DNA from: Clostridium fessum
GTDB lineage: Bacteria; Bacillota; Clostridia; Lachnospirales; Lachnospiraceae
Reading direction: 5' to 3'
DNA length: 64,000 bases
Assembly: GCF_003024715.1 (NCBI RefSeq)
Contig: NZ_PYLO01000002.1
Location: 496,001 to 560,000, forward strand
In this document: piece by piece, positions 63,035-64,000 of the stretch
Layout: each line of letters begins with the position of its first letter
How positions within the stretch are numbered: the first letter of the stretch is position 1
Position numbers and translations under genes: made by a program
Notes under the pieces: model-generated
Told to the model about the DNA's origin: nothing
Database searches by the model: none
Seen by the model: the letters and a program-made list of their open reading frames with translations, nothing else

Positions 63035-63646
63035 TTATACTGCTTTCGGCACAATCTTCGCCGCACGCAGGCGTACAAACAAAAGCTGTCCAACGATATA
63101 GTTGAGTCCCACTTTCAATACGTTGAATGGGATCGTCGCCAGGATGATAAATCCATTCAGGTCTTTGATCGCCGGGTTGACCGACGCTACCATGCGGATC
63201 ACTTCATCCAGCGGCAGGCTCATCGCTTTCGCATATAACGGAAGCGTAATGTTCGCATTGATAAAGCATGCACACGCGGTGCGGATCACGATACTGAGCA
63301 GAAGTGCTTCTACAGCTGCCTTACGGTTAGCGCCCAGCTTCTGATAGAGGAACCACAGCGGCCATACGAACAGGAACGCCGCAATCAGGTTGGCCAGCTC
63401 ACCGACGTACATCGTGTTAGTTCCGACAGTAATCAGCTTGATTAACAGCTTGATGACTTCTACACAGATACCGGATACCGGTCCCATCAGAAACACGGCA
63501 ATCACAGACGGTACATCACTGAAATCCACCTTATAAAACGGCGGCATCATCGGAACCGAAAATTCCAATGACATCAGCACGCCAGCAACCGCTGCCAGCA
63601 TCGCCGTATAAATCAATTTTTGAATACTCCATTTTCCTGTCTTCAT
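63035..63646 (-). CDS. ribU: Riboflavin ECF transporter substrate-binding subunit
   Basis: A 203-residue membrane protein with about six helices. RibU-type features: IYTAMLAAVAGVLMSLEFSV, PPFYKVDFSDVPSVIAVFLM, GPVSGICVEVIKLLIKLIT and GTNTMYVGELANLIAAFLF. It binds riboflavin and uses the shared EcfA1-EcfA2-EcfT motor, encoded at 31-33 kb. AAAGGAG precedes the chosen ATG; ten upstream codons are in frame. The FMN riboswitch upstream makes the riboflavin assignment strong. Confidence 0.94.
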   Translation of the reverse strand: MKTGKWSIQKLIYTAMLAAVAGVLMSLEFSVPMMPPFYKVDFSDVPSVIAVFLMGPVSGICVEVIKLLIKLITVGTNTMYVGELANLIAAFLFVWPLWFLYQKLGANRKAAVEALLLSIVIRTACACFINANITLPLYAKAMSLPLDEVIRMVASVNPAIKDLNGFIILATIPFNVLKVGLNYIVGQLLFVRLRAAKIVPKAV

Positions 63647-63730
63647 CTTAAATCTCCTTTCGGTTTTAAAACTCATTTCTCCGAAGGAGGAGTATGAATC
63701 AAGTGCCGGACTAACTGCATTTGTAAAACT

Positions 63731-63762
63731 AAAAAAATCCCAGGTTGTTCGGGACCTGGGAT
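63731..63762 (-). terminator. Riboswitch-linked intrinsic terminator
   Basis: ATCCCAGGT (63737-63745) and ACCTGGGAT (63754-63762) with an eight-base loop, followed by seven T on the minus strand, between the FMN aptamer and ribU. Expected to form when FMN is bound. Confidence 0.88.
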
Positions 63763-63831
63763 AATAAATCGCAACTTAGCCGATGTACACCAGCCTGCTT
63801 ACGCTCAAGCGGTACACTCTCTGACTCCTGC

Positions 63832-63939
63832 CTCTTCTCTCATCCAGACTATACTGTCGGTTTCGGAATCTCACCGAATCGGCCGCCATCGCGGTTCGCG
63901 GACTATACCGCCGGTAGGGAATTTCGCCCTGCCCCGAAG
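63832..63939 (-). ncRNA. FMN riboswitch aptamer (RFN element)
   Basis: On the minus strand the conserved RFN segments appear in order: CTTCGGGGCAGGGCGAAATT, CCCTACCGGCGGTATAGTCC, GCGA, then GGTGAGATTCCGAAACCGAC, AGTATAGTCTGGATGAGAGA. All five short paired arms are present. With the downstream terminator it should shut off ribU when FMN is plentiful. Confidence 0.96.
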
Positions 63940-64000
63940 AAATCATGGTAATTACTCCGTCTTCATACATATAAACATATGAATCTGCGGGGCAATTATC

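Noticed and set aside
63776-63970. Open frames across the right edge
   Set aside because: They are translations of the FMN riboswitch.
1-64000. tRNA or rRNA genes and CRISPR arrays
   Set aside because: None recognised; the repeats seen are dispersed hairpin elements, not regularly spaced direct repeats.

Overview
The window looks like the chromosome of a spore-forming Clostridia member, most likely Lachnospiraceae (Clostridium cluster XIVa). The evidence is spo0A and spoIVB, an S10-spc-alpha ribosomal cluster with a KOW-domain gene between map and infA, an ECF transporter module and truA further downstream, a ribosomal protein L17 with a long internal insertion, and anaerobe-type oxygen defence (rubrerythrin, desulfoferrodoxin, rubredoxin). 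Almost everything is on the minus strand, so the text runs from high to low coordinates.

From the right edge: an FMN riboswitch controls a RibU-type ECF substrate-binding subunit (63.9-63.0 kb), followed by a creatininase-family hydrolase. The only large plus-strand gene is an RlmI-like methyltransferase (61.1 kb), preceded by a long leader that contains a dispersed repeat. Next come a secreted cell-wall-binding repeat protein and then the ribosomal superoperon: rpsJ to secY, adk, map, KOW gene, infA, then a new promoter driving rpmJ, rpsM, rpsK, rpsD, rpoA and rplQ. A strong terminator closes it at 41.9 kb.

From 41.6 to 33.4 kb are spoIVB, spo0A, a TIM-barrel protein, glgA, a PAP2-like membrane protein, maf and a PrsA-like lipoprotein, separated by several structured repeats. 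The ECF energising module ecfA1-ecfA2-ecfT follows; it probably also powers the RibU subunit at the right edge. Two metabolic blocks are set into the expected ecfT-truA-rplM-rpsI order. One is a LysR-regulated nikABCDE-like ABC transporter with an M14-type hydrolase, in which nikB carries a 4-bp repeat frameshift. The other lies after truA: a sodium:solute symporter, a histidine kinase, an NtrC-type regulator with an altered GAFTGA motif, and a 5-oxoproline-type operon (pxpA, NRAMP-like transporter, pxpB, pxpC, DUF1445).

Left of rpsI (11.4 kb) is a decayed Tn1549-like integrative conjugative element. Beyond it lies a redox region: a DUF134-NifX fusion, a Crp/Fnr regulator, rubrerythrin, desulfoferrodoxin, a small membrane protein, rubredoxin, and an overlapping six-gene operon running from a ferredoxin-thioredoxin reductase-like protein through ferredoxin, a membrane Fe-S protein, thioredoxin and a CoA-disulfide reductase/rhodanese fusion to a small alarmone synthetase. 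Two near-identical Crp/Fnr-type sites, placed alike relative to their -10 boxes, link rubrerythrin to this operon. An Rrf2 regulator and the start of an acyl-CoA dehydrogenase end the window.

The most unusual signals are the structured repeat with compensating stems (34.5 and 37.8 kb), a second miniature inverted-repeat family (34.6, 40.2 and 60.9 kb), the pxp regulatory locus and the alarmone-synthetase redox operon.
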